Assembly (NCBI GenBank): GCA_937900465.1
Contig: CALCEJ010000097.1
Span: 1-22,595 of the forward strand
DNA length: 22,595 bases
Origin: an uncultured Bacteroidales bacterium
Lineage (GTDB): Bacteria > Bacteroidota > Bacteroidia > Bacteroidales > UBA932
Reading direction: 5' to 3'
The notes below the pieces were generated by a model. It was not told the origin of the DNA. It ran no database searches and was given only the letters and a program-made list of their open reading frames with translations. A program made the position numbers and the translations under genes. Shown piece after piece: positions 22,448 to 22,595 of this stretch; the stretch's first letter is position 1; the number at the start of each line of letters is the position of its first letter.

Positions 22448-22479
22448 GAAAGATTTTTTGAAAAAAACGTTTGAAAATA

Positions 22480-22510
22480 TTTGGAGAAAAAAAATATTGT
22501 AGTACCTTTG
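22480..22510 (+). promoter_or_regulatory. promoter of tRNA-Asp
   Basis: TTTG (22480-22483), 19 bases, then TACCTTTG (22503-22510), 10 bases before the first base of the tRNA. An exact match to the Bacteroidetes consensus. Confidence 0.88.
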
Positions 22511-22520
22511 CATTCCCGTT

Positions 22521-22595
22521 GGTGCGGTAGTTCAGTTTGGTTAGAATACCGGCCTGTCACGCCGGGGGTCGCGAGTTCGAGCCTCGTCCGCACCG
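22521..22595 (+). tRNA. tRNA-Asp (anticodon GTC)
   Basis: The cloverleaf is complete: acceptor GGTGCGG (22521-22527) pairs with CCGCACC (22588-22594), with discriminator G at 22595, the last base of the window. The anticodon stem CCGGC/GCCGG encloses loop CTGTCAC with anticodon GTC. The T arm GCGAG-TTCGAGC-CTCGT has one G-T wobble. CCA, if encoded, is outside the window. Confidence 0.97.

Noticed and set aside
22416..22593. Longer N-terminus for the UpxY-like gene starting at 22593
   Set aside because: The extra 59 codons run through the promoter boxes and most of the tRNA-Asp gene; the NGN domain begins just after ATG 22416.
22521..22595. tRNA-Asp as integration site of a mobile element
   Set aside because: No integrase, transposase or repeated tRNA 3' end is present in the window.

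Overview
The window looks like chromosomal DNA of a member of the Bacteroidales (Bacteroidota). Three things point there: repeated promoter elements of the Bacteroides type (TTTG, about 19-20 bases, then TAnnTTTG), a type V (FimA/Mfa1-type) fimbrial operon made of lipoproteins, and AraC-type regulators embedded in the membrane. Base composition is roughly half G+C by eye; I did not count it. I cannot name a genus.

Bases 1-9701 (minus strand) hold one long fimbrial operon read leftward from a textbook promoter at 9701-9671. In order of transcription it encodes a DUF3575/OmpA-like outer-membrane protein, a FimB/Mfa2-like anchor lipoprotein (with an apparent frameshift), a probable fimbrillin, three more fimbrillin-like lipoproteins (375, 411 and 726 residues), and the first 227 codons of a FimA/Mfa1/DUF4906-like subunit that leaves the window. 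Gaps are 0-61 bases. Every fimbrillin-like subunit has a lipobox Cys followed about 30 residues later by a Thr-Arg/Lys-Ala site, as expected for lipoproteins that are matured by a trypsin-like protease and polymerised on the surface.

Bases 9604-14146 hold the switch region. A 409-base AT-rich divergent intergenic region carries a promoter in each direction. To the right are a fimbrillin-like lipoprotein, a 7-helix membrane AraC regulator whose start codon overlaps the lipoprotein stop, a lone CheY-like receiver, and then, under its own promoter, a propeller-membrane-AraC protein. I infer that this cassette senses the envelope or fimbrial state and controls the operon; it is the best candidate here for an undescribed system.

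Bases 14161-17437 hold an AspT/YidE-type transporter with an almost leaderless mRNA, and a peptidase-M49-like lipoprotein that is frameshifted and has Arg where the first zinc ligand is expected. Bases 17455-21706 hold rpmH with promoter and terminator, a GH36 alpha-galactosidase, tadA and pgi. The right end has a convergent UpxY/NusG-like gene sharing its stop-codon bases with pgi, and a divergent tRNA-Asp.

The two apparent frameshifts (near 7592 and 16319) occur at the same 8-mer, TACAGGCC, in the same codon phase, and both are repaired by restoring one G. That coincidence should be resolved against raw reads before either gene is called broken.
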